Assembly (NCBI GenBank): GCA_963924555.1
Contig: OZ004588.1
Coordinates: forward strand, 3,100,001 to 3,164,000
Reading direction: 5' to 3'
Source: Crambe crambe
Lineage: Eukaryota > Porifera > Demospongiae > Poecilosclerida > Crambeidae
Length of the DNA stretch: 64,000 bases
Of the stretch, positions 13,046 to 27,400 are shown piece by piece. How positions within the stretch are numbered: the first letter of the stretch is position 1; every line of letters starts with the position of its first letter. Below the pieces are notes generated by a model. That model searched no databases and was not told the origin of the DNA. It saw only the letters and a program-made list of their open reading frames with translations. The translations under genes were made by a program, and so were the position numbers.

Positions 13046-14760
13046 TGTATTTGGCTGTTCCTTCTCCAAGATCTAATTATGTTGGGTGCACATCTTCCCT
13101 AGCCCTAGGCCAGAGTAAACCAGTGTTGATATCTGTAGTGAAAAAAGTGAAGAAAAACTCTTGAATGGTTGATCTGAACAGGTCCAGTGCAATACATGAT
13201 GAGGTAGATTCATCAGATGGTACGGCTCTACAGTGTGATACATGCAAGTGGGGATGAGGGTCTTTAGACTTCGTAGGACTTGTATTGATGTGCAGTACAT
13301 ATGTATGTACCTGAGTTATGAGTCTTTGTTTTGAGGACTTGGAAGACTTGTCCAGCTGCTCTGAAGTACCATTGCCTTGCCTGCTCTGAGTCAACATCCT
13401 CTATGTGGGTTCACAGGTGTGCTCCCATCCTGCATGAAATTTCAATGTACATCAAGTCACAGATTGATCCCACTTCTTCCTTCACTCCCACTTCATACTT
13501 ATAAGTTGAATGTTGTATTAAATTTTCATTGAAAATCTATTAATTTTAATAAAATATTTCTCTTAATAGTACCTACTAGATCAAGGGTCAGAGATTACAT
13601 TAATTTCTGTCACATTACATTCCACAGTTCAAGTGCTCACCCTTGGTGTGGAGGAAGGACCTAGACTTGAACACAGCTTCCTGTTTCTTACAACTCCATT
13701 GAAGGATGGAAGAGATGACTAGGACATCTGCAATAAGTGCAAAAAGGATATTAAATATTAGTACAGTGATACATGGTACTCATTGTCTTGTCTGACTGTG
13801 AAATGGACTTTTAAGCATGAATCTGCTGATAGAACCTAGAAGTTAACACACACAAATGCACTCAGTACAACATTCAAAGAAATATATGTTATTCTTGGCA
13901 ATGCATTGATAGGTGAGAGCAGTTCTAGATACAGCACTTAATACCGGGTCATTAAGTGTTACTGGGTATGCTACACATGTACACACATGGGATGTCTAGA
14001 TAAAGAGAGGAGATTTTGCTGGGGTAATATTTCCCAATGTACACTAAGAAGGTATAAACCTCAAAAATTAACCCATGAAAATTTGCACCACAGATTTTAC
14101 ATGACAGAAATCTCTAGTGTTACATGTACATGAGGTTGTCATAAAGGGACTATTTTGTTAGTATTCATAAATCAAGCAAGGTTTTACCCTTTTATTCCAT
14201 GAGATTTCCATTCTCACTGAGCTTGCCTTAGGACACCTGGATAGGAAGAATCCTATTAGGAGTGGATTGGACAAATTCAATAAGTGGACCATGGGGCAAT
14301 TTTCTGGCACAACTCAATGCCACACTCCCAGAGCTGCAAAGAAACAAAATAGCAGATAAAGAGTATCAAAACATTACATATTTGTGGGTTAGCCTCACTA
14401 GGGATTAGGGATTAGGGACTAGGGCTAGGGCTAGGGCATCAGTACTACATGTAATATAGAGCTTCCAAGCCAGAGAAAAAAAGAACAGATCGGATTAAGG
14501 GTCTCTATATACACAATCAAACTGGTGGAATGTAAAGACGAGGGAGACAGGACCAATCATCTCTAGGACATAACATGACTGGTAGTTTTTCCCCTTGCTG
14601 ATCATCTGGTTATCATGTCTCCATAGCTACATCACCACAAACACTTCATACAACTGCTTGAGAGTTTCATCACACTTACCTGTCCAGAAGACCAGAACTC
14701 ACTAGATGCACTATTAGCTGGCAGGTGAATGCCACAGCCAGCTCAAATACAGGGAGAGAA
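13046..14760. other. Intergenic stretch between module block and gene A
   Basis: No coding feature I can support. Minus-strand open frames at 13073-13397 lack family signals. It holds the telomere-like array at 14399-14437. Confidence 0.5.
14399..14437 (+). repeat. Degenerate telomere-like tandem array
   Basis: Consecutive TAGGGAT, TAGGGAC and TAGGGC units, six in all. Resembles metazoan TTAGGG repeats with an extra base; probably an interstitial microsatellite. Confidence 0.7.
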
Positions 14761-14765
14761 TCTAG

Positions 14766-14790
14766 TCAGCATGCGCTATGCGCATGCAGT
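14766..14790 (+). promoter_or_regulatory. NRF1-like palindrome upstream of gene A
   Basis: GCATGCGCTATGCGCATGC is a near-perfect palindrome made of two NRF1-like half sites. It lies about 100 bp before the first ATG of gene A, where a core promoter is expected. A similar TGCGCATGCG precedes gene B at 54341. Confidence 0.45.
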
Positions 14791-14878
14791 ATATGCATAC
14801 CCTTTACCATATAGAGTTTAGATATGACTACCCTTTACCATAATTTTGGGCGTTGCACCAGGATGTGAAAAGAAAGAA

Positions 14879-15464
14879 ATGGGGAACAAGACGAATAAAC
14901 AGAAGCATGGGCCCGAGCCCGAGCCAAACTCTTTTCCTTCGAAGTCCGCAGGGAGCGATCTTTCTTCAGATTCCAACCCCCTAACCTGTGAAGCAAGCCA
15001 AAAAAAGACACACAAAGCTGCCTCCTCCCCTCCCCCTCCTGTAAACATTGACATTGGACCTTCCAAGCAAAATAAGGAAAGCGAGCCTTCCCCTGATGAG
15101 TTCTTCGATCCTCCAGATCTTCCTAGCATAGATGCAGGGAGTAAAAGTTTGTCGAGTGGACCAGCATTTAAGACTGAACCGAAGTCAGATCAATCTAAGT
15201 CTGCAGGGAGTGATCTTCCTTCAGATTCCAGTCCCGTATGCACCCCTGAAGCTGCCTCCTCCCCTCCTCATCCTTTGAACATTGATAAATCATCTGAACT
15301 TCCCATGTCAAATAAGGGGAGTGAGCCTCCCTCTGATCATCCAGACCCTCCTCTGGACACTGGGAGTAAGAGCAGACCAGCATTTAAGACTGAGTCAAGT
15401 CCTCCAAAGAAAATATCACGGCAGGAGAGGCGACGAGGAGAAAGGGCGAAACGCAAGTTCAAAG
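14879..15464 (+). CDS. Gene A exon 1: Ser/Pro-rich acidic N-terminus
   Basis: ATG at 14879 in good context (GAAATGG), open to the donor GTATCT at 15465, phase 1. 195 residues of low complexity with two internal repeats of KSAGSDL-SSDS/PSDSSP, runs of ASSPPPP, DPPDLPS and a basic end RRRGERAKRKFKG. No globular domain; probably disordered. The frame stays open back to 14846, so an internal exon starting slightly upstream is possible. The exon at 61347-61622 is a shortened paralogue with the same KRKFKG end and donor position. Confidence 0.7.
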
Positions 15465-18400
15465 GTATCTAGTTACACACTCATACCTGTGACTTGTCCA
15501 TAGGAGTATAGAGGGATTGTAATGGCTGTGGTTCATTACTGCTGGAGGGTTTGTCTATACATGTGTCTGACCTCCAATGTAAATTCAAGACAGTTTTTCT
15601 AACATGATGCAGCCCAAATCATCAACTTGTCTCACCTTTGCCCCAAAACTAACTTTGCTAAATGCTAAATTGATGGAGTTAGAGGAAGTGATAAGCTCTT
15701 CTTTGTAGCATAAACAGCAGCAGGAGCCTCCAAAAGTGCAAACCAATTTAAGAACTACAATTTATGCCAAATACACCAATATGGACATAGCTGTTAAATT
15801 ATAGTAAGCCACCACCTATAGCAACCTCTATAGGATCTTAGGGTACAGAAATATCATACTGTATGTCCGGCAGTCATCTTGCTCAGACATGGATGACTGA
15901 TGACTTCCCCAGTCATTCCTGATTGAGCTGTAATGACTCCACATAATCTTTATGGGAGACATTGTATTACTGTCTGCCATTTCCACACAAGCATTTCAAT
16001 AGCTGGCTCCTCTTTTACTCTTGTCAAGACAAATACCCTCTACATGTTCTCCCAGTACAACACACAAACTGAAAGCAATCACAAAAATGCCTTAAGTGGT
16101 AGGTAGTAAGTGATAGGACTGATAGGGTGTGACTTCCTTCATGCACTGTGTGATCACCTGGATAAGTGGGGGTAAGGTGTCCCCAAACTCGTGTGCTGCT
16201 GCATTATAGATTGTGAAGTGAAATGGGCATGGCTAGGCTGGTCATTTCTGGGACACTACAGTGCACTGGCTTGGGAATGAGGTGTGGATGGGGTCAACTT
16301 CACCCCTGATCCATGTGCTTGTTACAAGATGCCGCCATGTTGGTGTATAGGTGAAGGGTGCTGCTATTTCATAAACCTCATGCAAATGCAAGTCAACTCT
16401 GACTTCTTTTTAGTGTTAAAACATGATCTAACATACCAGCAACAGGACTCCTAAAGGCAAACTAGTACATTTCCCCTATACCATGTACACCAATATGGAC
16501 AAGTCCAACATTATAGAAAGCCACACCTATTGCAACCTCTCTATAGGAACTAAGGGGACAGAAATAATAATTATACTGTGTATATTACCTGGAATTAATA
16601 GGCTCCTGCAAATTATGCTCAAATTTATACACAAGATTCTATTCTCAGATTCTCACTCTAGCCCCTATTACTTTCAAATGTACCCATTATTCCCATATAC
16701 ATAGCTATGGCAACAGGGCTGGATTTGGATTATTAAATAGATGGGGTTGCATTACTAGGGACACACACTGGACCATGGGGAAGGGTGTGGGAAAGGGCAC
16801 ATGGCTTGGGAATTATTTGGAGGACCATGTATGTTGGCTTACTGATAGTTTGCCACATTTTGAGCTTTTAAAGTTTGCTTTTCATGTGCATACAATTGAA
16901 TCCAAGTAGAGTAGTCTCCTATACCATAGATTGGTGTTACATTCCTGTGGGTTATTATAAACTAATGGTTTGTAACCTCAATACATAATAACATTGAGCT
17001 GCATGCCTATACCAACTATCCCTAATAATGTCTGCATGTAGCAGTTATTTTTGCTGACTTCTTCCAGCTTCTCCTTCTTCATATGAGTATTAGTATCATG
17101 GGTCCTTCCCCACTTCTTCATGAACATTAGTCTTGTTCAGTTTCTTCCCCAGGATATGACAATTCCACCACCTTAGACCCAGACACCTTCTGCAGCTTCC
17201 TTGCTCAATCCATTAACTTCACATTTCATACTCTGGATTTCTCCTGATGAAAGCAAGGGTTAAAGTACCTCAGCTAAATGTAAACGACTGGTGTTACATT
17301 TGTATGGCTTAAAAGGGTATTATAAAATTGGTCCTCACATTCAAGGGGTTGTTATTATTCAGCATCTATGGTGTCCCCCTAAATGGCATGCTTTGTGTGC
17401 TGTGTGGTCAGTCATATGCTAGCATTTGTGTAGGTAAGGGATGAAGCACACCAAAATTATGACATCTTTGAAGTGGTTACAGGTGTGATCAATAAGGAAA
17501 TCACAGTTTGTATGCACTAAGTTATAAAATGTGTGACCAAGTCAAAGTACAGTGCAATATGGATGTGTCGTGTATACATAGACTGTTTCTTCATTCATAC
17601 AAGTGAGTGTTGGGGGGAGGACTCTTCATCCCAAACCCTGGAAGCATGATCATCCCCTAAGTAAGTGAGTATGTAGGGACAAGCCACTAACATAGTTGCT
17701 AACTACTGGAAATAATAGTGACAGTCTATACGTGCCTATGGCACACACAAAAATTCTTGTCCACACCCACTTTTTATTAAACATGCCCATTAGATTAAGC
17801 TTCAGCTCCACCAAAGAAAAGATGATGTCATTGGTCAGATCACATGATGTGTGTTGAGCGTTCATAATAATGCTACAGTTGAACTATAGTAACTACTTTT
17901 AGCTCCATGTAGCTCTATCTGTTGGGACAAGTCATTGTTAAAGCACTATTTCAGGCCATAGATTGTATAGACTACGTAACCGGGATTGGAAACGCCCCAT
18001 AGCAACAATACAATCTGCGTGGTACGATCCGTATTGCGGTGCGTGGTAGAGCTGAAAAGCTTAACATGGAGGAATCGACCACTCGAAGTTCAGAAGTAAG
18101 TCCATAGCATAGGTAGTAACTTCACTACCTTACTTGTGCAAAAAGCAAATTTTTGGAGCCTGTTTTGGCTTTGTGTACCTGTATCTCATGAAAGAATAAA
18201 TATTCAGCTTACAGTTTCAGAGTTTAGTATATACTCTACTTCATGCCCTCATACGTGAACTTTGCATATATTTAGCCAATAGTTCACATTAGCTGGGTGT
18301 GTCTTTGCAAACTGAAATAAATTACCAGGATCAATGGCTGCACACTTGATACCCATATATTTGCTTTTTCCTTGTATTAATTAATGGGGGCATGTGCAAT

Positions 18401-21400
18401 AAGGAATGGCCAGGCAGTTTATATTGCGTTTCCAATCCCAGTCACGTAGTCTATACAATCTATGGTCAGGCAGGACCAGGACAAGAGCTATAATATTCTG
18501 AGTGTCCATGCCAAATCGATAGTGTTGGTAGCTATGCACTAAATAGAACTGGTTAATACCTTTTGTGGACATCATCTTATTCACTATAATCTCCACTGTG
18601 GGGTGTGTTAGGTGTGCCAAATTAAACAGCTGTGGGTCCCTTTCCTGTCTATTATAGGAGCTGCTGAGTCAGTTTGGGGAATCCAAAACTCAATGTGTAG
18701 GATTTCACCTGCTGATGTCAGAAGAGTGACATTTCCAATGAGACCAATAGTTGAGAATGCAAGCTTTGCAAATTTCCTAATATTCAACAACGTTATGTGA
18801 AAATAATGTGGATCATTTTTAAGGGGAAATCAGTCCTGATATTAGCAGAGACATATTCACTTATAATGATGTCACATTTTTATGCAAGGACAAATAGAGT
18901 CCCTATGAAGGGACTCACTTTTCTCTCACCACTAAATGTGTACATGTTTATTCATATTGACTGAAGTGAAGTGGGTAGGTCCCTGCTGATATCTTTTAAT
19001 TAGTGTATCATAGATGAGTTCATTTTAATAATTTTGCAATATTTACAGCTCCTGCCTTCAGTGTCAAGAACGTTATGGCAGTCCTAAAGACACTTTCATT
19101 GGACAATGTTCGTATCTACCTGTGTATCCCTTACTCCAAGTATGATTCTATAAAATCCGAATATCACACAGACCAGGAAAGACTGGCAGAACTCGTCAAG
19201 TATTGGATCTTTAATGATCCATGGGCATCCTGGAGGAAACTTATACAAAGGCTTGACCAGTACAACAAGTCAGATATAGCGGACAGGATACGGAAGTATG
19301 CAGAGAAACTAACAGGTTAGTGAGTATCATTACTCAGATGCTGAGATGTGATAATGTAATTGAGCCCACACACTAATTGTATTAGTGAGGAAAGAAATAT
19401 ATGTACATTAACATATGGTACGTGGACAGGTTCAGCATGCTGCAGTTCAATTCTAGAAGTCAGTGGTCAGTCAATCTATGGATCCTACATTCTTTTCTAT
19501 CAGCATAGACTGTTCCTTTTAGATTAGATTCAGTTGCAGCTCGTGTATTATCTCTAATTCCTCTAAGTGTTAGTTTAGGTAATCTGTATTTATTTGACTG
19601 GCAGCACATAAACATATAAGGACATGAGAGTCTAACTTCTATATCTGCTGAGTCAGCTATATCTTGGAGTTGATTGTAACTACTTGACTGCTGCACATGC
19701 TGAGATCCATGCCCAGTTGTTAAGAGTAGAGACTCAAAGTCTGTAGTACATGTAACAAAGTTTAATTTTTTGCTTGTCTATTTCATTGCACTATTCCAAC
19801 AAACCCTATTATAGTCTATTTACATTCACTCTGACACCTTGAAGTTAATGAGTCATGTAATCAGCTCTCTGCTGATGTCTGAAATCAGTCAGGAATCAAC
19901 AAAGTTATGCTGTAGTTCCAGAAATTTCCAAGTTGAAATATTTCACATTTTAATTTTTCAATGAAATTTAATTTTGGAAACATTATATACAACATCCAAA
20001 AAAATTAAAACAAACGAATTGTTATTGCATCAGATGTGCATGAATTAGAGTTCGACTAGTTACTGCATGTACGTATGTATGTAATGGCAGAGTCCATGGC
20101 TGAGTCACAATGTGAGGTGGATTCCTGCATCAGAGGCTATCATGAATACAGAGCAATATGGACAGCAGCTATTGGAGAGTCTCTTTGTTGTATTAGGGGA
20201 GCCTACTAATACAATAGCTGTTGCTGTAATTAGAAGTGGACTAGTTGTTGGACATTTTCCTAAGAAGATTTCAAGAGTTTGCTCACTTTTTTTGAGGAGA
20301 GGAGGTACCATATATTGTATAGTTACCAACACCAGGAGATATTCCGCAGACCTCCCTCAAGGTGGACTAGAGATCCCCGTAGCTACTTTGCATTTTGAAG
20401 GGATCAATTCTTTGAGAAGACACTTAAAAAAATGTATGCCCAATCTCAATTCATAATCAGTACTTAAATCATCTGCTAAAATTATATTATAAAAGTTACT
20501 ACCGTACAGAGGTTTTTTTATATTTCGTTAATCATCAAAGGACAATACAGATGAAGAATTACGGTAGTCTTTTATTCCGTATGGTACGATTATTTTAGCG
20601 CATGTACAACAATATCTGCGGACTTCGCTTCACAGCTGCTTTTTCACTGGCTTGCATACTATTCTTTGCCTTCATTTCTTCAGGTATAGCCCTCTTCGCA
20701 ATCGTGGCGACTTCTTAAGTGATGGAATCTAGCTAGCTAAGAAGAAAGTGGACCAGAAGGTTATGTAAGTTACATATATTGCATGCTGTAGTTGAATGTA
20801 CGAACGTCTACATGTGGCTAAATGGTGGCTTTTTATTGGAAATAGAAAAAATTTTGATAGACTGATTACTGAACCGAATTTTTATTCCCACCAAGATTAT
20901 CCCGCTGTAAGGTACACATTAAGTACATCAATCAATCACCGTTCACATCCACTTCTTCTATCTCTGAATCTTCCACACCAAGTGCTTTATTGTCAACATC
21001 AAGTGCTTGACATATTCCAGCTTCGTTCACTATGAATGACGGATTATCAGCAATGTGCTGAACACTCTTGACAAGCCATTTGGCACCAAGTTCTTTCATA
21101 GCTGGTAAACATAGGTCAGCAGGTTCCAATCTTGATCCAACTGCTCTGCTATTTGACTTGAATACCAGTCTTGAAATTTTCGCCGAAGAAAATCCTTCAC
21201 AGGCTTATTAACAGAGATGTCCATTGGCTGTAATAAATCTGTGGTATTAGCAGGCAACAAACAAACATGAATCGAATTCTCTTCAAGAATAGCATTAACA
21301 CATGGAGTGATTTGACCTTTAAAATTATCCATAATCACAAGGGCAGACTTGTCTTCCCCCAAATTGTCTCTTTGCTTTTCAACATATGGAATGATTATGG

Positions 21401-24400
21401 CTTTGATGTATTGAAACATCGTTTCTTCATTTGACCAATGTTTGGGTGAATGTGTAATATCCCAGTCACTCGGAAATTTGAAATGGGGGTGTTGAATGGG
21501 GGTGACAACGGTTTGTCTTGACAGTGGAAGTGACATCATTTAGAAATTCAAATGTGAAAAATTGGCAACACTAAATTTGTTCTTTGTTGTGGTGGCTTTT
21601 CACTGGACAAATTTCATCCACACAAGAAGTGAATTTGCCCATGGTCTGTAGCCACCAAACTCTTCTAACTTGAACTTGTCATATGTCATCACAATACCTC
21701 GAGCAGCAGCAACAACAATACATGCAGATACAACACCTCCAGCTTCTCTCAGTTTCAGCAAATATGCTTGCACAACCATTATCATAGGGTGGAATGTCCC
21801 CCGCTTAGAATGACCCGGGGGTCATTTTACCCTAGGGTGAAGTGACCTGGGGTCACTCTAACCTAGGCTGGAATGACCCCCCTGGGTCACTCAGCCCTAG
21901 GGTATATTGATCCCTGTAGTGACCCCCTGGGTCACTTTGCCCTTTGGTATAATGACCCCTCCCTCCCCGTCTCTACATAGGATGTGGAATTAGATAATCA
22001 AATCAATTACTTTGGTGAACATCAAAACCACTTGATACTTTTTTTTTCTTCCATGCTGCTGCTGGTGCTGTGACACATTGCTTATGAAACCACTGAGTCT
22101 TGGCATGAGCTGCAACTGATAATCAGTTACAAAAATCTCAAAGTTAATTGCTGCCAAACTTGAGCTTTTTTCTGGTTTTCTACTGTGGAAATGATGTCAG
22201 TGCCAATTTTCTAACAGTTGAAAAGATGCTTCCGAAACTTGTGTAATATATGCAACAGAGCAAACAATCACTGCCATTACCCTGAATTTTGTACATTGAC
22301 GAAACATATATCCAGTGGAGTAGGAATAGGAAATTTATCTGGGGGAGGGGGGCAGGGACAATAATAAGTAAATCTCAGTAATAGCAACAAAATTCAATCC
22401 TTCTGTCATTAAATTGCATTAGCAGCTGACATCACACTGCAATGACATGTAATTGCTTGGTGCTTGGTCTTACTTTCAATATACTGTTCATATTTGGGGG
22501 GGCAGTGCCTCTCCATCTATAGTATTGGGGGGCAGTGGCCCCCCTCCCCCCCTCTCCCCCCATTCCTACTCCACTGTCTGATATCATAAATATAGTCTCA
22601 CGGGCCAATCCTTTACCAAAATACACCTCTGATATCAACGGAAACTGTTGATATTAAATTAGCCAGGGGCTGCTAAAAAAACTGTAAAGAAATATTGTTC
22701 TGTGATCATGAAGTGCCGAATACTTATTAGAGCATGCGCAACTCACATGTACACTTTACTTATGTGGGGGTCACTTGACCCTGAGGGGGGTCATTTAACC
22801 CTAGATTGGAGTGACCTCCGGGTCACTACACCCTAGGGTAGAATGACCGGGGGTCACTATACCCTCCAACACCGTATCTAAGTAGTCCCCCAGCAAAAGT
22901 TGCCTACCACGCTTTCTTTCAGGAAGCTCATCTACTCATTATTATCTGTTTCCGTTTCTCTCTCACACTTTCAAGGTAGTCCTTGATCGAGATGGTACTA
23001 CTGTTAATTTTCACCCTCAACTTTCAAGAGAAATGTGCAGCAGCTGCTGAAACTCCATGCTGACTGCATATCTGCCCATATCAGCACAATCCTTAGGACT
23101 ATATTAATAGAATTGTCATCTTTTTCCTAAGCTAGCTTAGCTACCTACGTAAGTATATACTTCATATATGGACCACGTTTTTTCTGTTTCTTAGCTTCAA
23201 CCATCACTTTGTCCACTTCCTTATTAGCGAGCGCTACTGCCCTCAAGGTCATAATGTTGGATAAAGATCCACTGGGGCTTGGAAGTCCATCCTTAGCCTT
23301 GAAATACTTCCATAAAGACATGTCTCGAGTATGTCAGAGCCACGTGTTACCATAATTTAAATTTTCATATAAATATAATTTCTGGTAAGTAGTTTTATTC
23401 AGACAATTTAATTTCGGAATACTTCCAACTTCCGAAAATATTTAATTTTTGAATTTTTCTGGAACTACAGTAACTAGTATCAATACTCTAAGTGCTAAGT
23501 AGATTTTTCAGAGCTATCTAGATCTTGGGGTTAGTAGGTGAATGCACTGCACATACAGAAAGAGAACAAAGAGCATTATAGAAATCCAATAGTCACTGAA
23601 AGGACAACAAAGAGGTTCTATGTAACTGAAGGTATTCTGTAATGTATGGAAATGAGTTGTCTCACATAGCCAGCCTCTTGATTGCAATGCTGAGATCACT
23701 AGCATATGTTAGGAAAGGCTATCGTAGAGGTTTTGTCCCTAGGACCAGAAGAGGTGTGATTGAGTGAATTAGACTCTTGCTCTCTAATACAATTTCTTTC
23801 TTATTTCTTGGCTAGCAATAGTCATGAAAAATGTTAAATTTTAATAATAAGGTCAGTCAGTCCTATTGAAGAGAACTGCAAGAAATGTGAACAAACTACG
23901 TATAGTAGTAAGAGACTTGCTGTATTATATATTCTGGGGGAAAGTTTAGTAATATTTTGGACAACATCTAGGGGATGAAATTTCCCCTACACCTCCCCCC
24001 TAATGGTTAGAGTTAGACACAAGAATTAGGTGGTTTGAGGTTTCCATGCAATGGTTAACAGTGACTTCTAAATGTTTGACCTCGTAACTTCCCCTCCAAG
24101 TCGAAAATCCTCTTATTTGTATGCTTTGGTACATTATGAAAGAGCCAACTTTGGAAAAGCTGGACCATCTACAGCTAGGTATTGCGTCTCTGAGAATTTG
24201 AGCTGAGCATTTGCATGTGATGATTATTTTATATATACACTATAGAATATTGGAAGATTGTCAGTTCAGCAGACTAGATCCAACCTTACATGCTCTTACC
24301 CGTACAGAAACTAATATGTTTGTCTTTTTGTTTTAAAATCATTGAGTGGGAAATGGGAGAGGAATATTTTAGTCACTCCTCAAACAATCACATGCCTTCA

Positions 24401-27400
24401 TTTTTCCTCACAAAAATGGCATACAATATGAGTGCATAATTTGTTTACTGTGCAATGAAGACATGTGAACTTGACCAAACCCATTTCTTGCATGTTAGTG
24501 ATGAGGGGATCATGCTTTTAGCCAAGTAGGACCCTCACCTCCTAAATAGCTTAATTGATTCATTGATAGCATAAACTTCCCCTCTCCTCCCACATTGATT
24601 ATTAATTGTATTATCCTGAAACATATACACACCCACACACAAACATCCCAGTGCCTCGCTCTCTATATGGAACCCTCCATGGTACTTGACTAGTACTGTA
24701 GATTCTGTGGGTGCTGTCTTATCTGAGGTAATAGAAGTGTTTGTGTCCTCCCAGACCCCAGCCTCACCTCTCACAGTTTGCTGGCTGCTCTGGACACTGT
24801 GGGGGACCATGTACTTGAGATACCATGGGGAAAGAAGAGCGAGATGAAGTCACGCGATGAGATGATAAAGTTCTATATAGATTTTTATCCAAACGCTGGA
24901 TGGAATCACTTGGCTGGGAGACTTCTCTACTGGGAACAACAGACAGCTCTTAAGAAAGTGAAGGGGAATGTTACAGCTGATAAAGGTAGGTGTATACATA
25001 CAAAGTGAGGCAAGGGTGAATATAGTCATGTGATTGGTCAACAGTGGATACTCTTATGAATAAATGACTCTCCAAGTATAAATATGTTTTTCTCACTAGA
25101 ACACATTCCACCATGTATCCACCACTACCAGAGTGTCTACACTCCAAAATACAATTTTTAAAGTTAAGAACAAGTTCCTTATAAATTTTTCCGCCAATAT
25201 GTACTAGTCCCAGGGGGGGAGATCCCCCTTTGATTAAAATTCCAGTAATCCTGTTCCAGTGTGTCAACCACTATGTGGAGGTCCCAGTGTGTCCACCACT
25301 ATTTGGAGGTTCCAGTGTGTCCACCACTATTTGGAGGTCCCAGTGTGTCCACCACTATTTGGAGGGTGGAATTGATGTGTACAGAGTTTTGCAAGTTGCT
25401 TATCACATTGCAAAATGCTAATACACAACTAAATCAACAATGTAGTAAAGCTGAATAGAAACATGTAAATTTACCATCATGTGACTGTCATGCATCAGCC
25501 AGATTTGAAAAAATAGCCAGGTACTGTGTACAAGTCTGTGTAGCTAACTATGTCCTACTACCAGCATTCTAATTACTTCTTTGGTAATGGCCAGATGACT
25601 CCCTATTACTACCCTTGGTCACAGCCTCCTTATCAACAAGAATGGGCAGGTGTAAGTCAGTAAGACCGTGATAACACCCTTATTCTCATTAGTCCATCGA
25701 AGAGTACAGTTGAAGATTCTGATCATGACTCAAGTGTAACTGAGCCTAATTTCAGTTAGTGTGAAAATAATTTGTCCCAATGAAAATAGGATTGAACACA
25801 AGACATTCATGTTGCGTGACCTTGATATGGGGGAAGTGAGCTCAATATTAGCTTTTAGAAAAGAGATACTTACCCAATTTGGTGATGGACTTATTGACGC
25901 AATTTGGATTTCGGATTCTACAAAGGAACTAAGCGAATATGGGATCACGATTTTGATGAACTGATCCAATCACTTCAAACAAAATCTAGTACTATAACTG
26001 TATGGTGTGAAGGGTACAGCAAGAAACGAAAGAAGGACTCCTCAGGCTCTGAAGATGAATCTAACGGAACAAAAAACCAAAAAAAGGAAAGGATCTAGTG
26101 ATGACAGAATGTCAAGAGTTGATGATATAACAGACAACTTGAGATGGGCATATGTAAAGTAACCTACAGTATTGTGTATGGGCTGAAATAATTGTTGGAG
26201 GCAGGCATTCATCTATGGAAAATCCTCCAAGAGGGTCATATTTCAAGAAATCCAAAATTCTACCATCACGCGATCTTTCACCAGTAAATTTAGAGAGAGA
26301 AAACCCTACTGTAATTACCCAGTTAAAGCTGCTGAATTGAAGACAATTTATATATCTCAAATTAAAGAACTCTATTCGTTGCTCAAGGTTGGGGCTATAA
26401 CAGATGGTGACTTTCAAAAACAAAAGAGTAGTATTTTAGAACTGATGGATAAATTGTAAGGCTATATTGCTTTTGATATTACCATACATTCTAATCTTAG
26501 CACCCACTAAGATTATGGAGCAAGCAATTGCTTAAATGGAAAGAATAAATTAGGGATCTTAATTTATTATGCACTATTCTATTTAAGAACTGCTTTCTCG
26601 TGGTGGGTTTTACCCAAAACTGGCAAGATCTAGACTAGCTGTAATTTGAAATGATCCTGCAACTTCAGTATGGTCATAATGCTACGCCTAAAACTTTCTC
26701 AGAATATCAGTCTCTAAAAATATATTATATGAAACATTACATATAACCTGCATGTTTAATATAATTTACACAATCTAGTGGAGTAATTGAAGCAAATGCT
26801 TCAGCGAATATGATTCTAGGTGTGTTTGTGGATTGATAACTTAGTTCATTATCTCTAAGATATGACTTCACTTGACTAAAAGCTTCCTCAATGGGGTTCA
26901 AGTCAGGGGAGTAAGGTGGTAAAAATCGTACTAAAGCACCAGTGGCTGAAATCAATTGAGTTACTGCTTCTACATGGTGGATAGATGCATTATCAAGTAT
27001 GACTACAGAACAGGGATTATCGCCACCATCGAATGGAAGTAGTATAGGAAGTAAGCACCGTTGTACAAAATTCATGAAAACATCCGAGTTCACATTTCCC
27101 TATGGCCGACAACCTCTTACCATATACAGTAAATTTGTGGGAAACAGGTGTCATGCTTTGTACTCTTCAACGGACTAATGAGAATAGGGCTGTTATCACG
27201 GTCTTACTGACTTACACCTGCCCATTCTTGTTGATAAGGAGGCTGTGACCAAGGGTAGTAATGGGGAGTCATCTGGCCATTACCAAAGAAGTAATTAGAA
27301 TGCTGGTAGTAGGACATAGTTAGCTACACAGACTTGTACACAGTACCTGGCTATTTTTTCAAATCTGGCTGATGCATGACAGTCACATGATGGTAAATTT

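Larger units (their letters stand above)
19910..23470 (-). mobile_element. Pogo-like DNA transposon, decayed, with nested insertion
   Basis: Inverted ends CTGTAGTTCCAGAAA at 19910 and its complement ending at 23470, next to TA on the right (TG on the left, perhaps mutated). Between them lie a minus-strand pogo/Tigger-type transposase pseudogene (23321-20932) and a plus-strand HIRAN-like ORF (20100-20456), arranged convergently. A second TIR element (about 21787-22868) is inserted in the transposase. About 3.56 kb with the insertion, 2.5 kb without. Confidence 0.7.
19316..24754 (+). other. Gene A intron 2
   Basis: Holds the pogo-like element (19910-23470). 19316-19909 and 23471-24754 have no coding or repeat feature I can support; a minus-strand open frame at 19460-19696 is unrecognised. 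Confidence 0.55.

Noticed and set aside
13073-13397. Overlapping minus-strand ORFs of 75 and 106 codons
   Set aside because: No start context, motif, or splice support; low-complexity Ser/His composition.
18608-18800. Short open frames on both strands with an acceptor-like CTATTATAG
   Set aside because: Phase does not fit gene A, no good donor, and no family signature; kept only as a note in the intron entry.
25257-25368. CRISPR-like array
   Set aside because: 28-bp repeats are directly adjacent without spacers; a eukaryotic minisatellite.
25230-25458. Two overlapping plus-strand ORFs with repeated VSTTIWRSQ-like peptide
   Set aside because: Produced by the 28-bp minisatellite in two registers.
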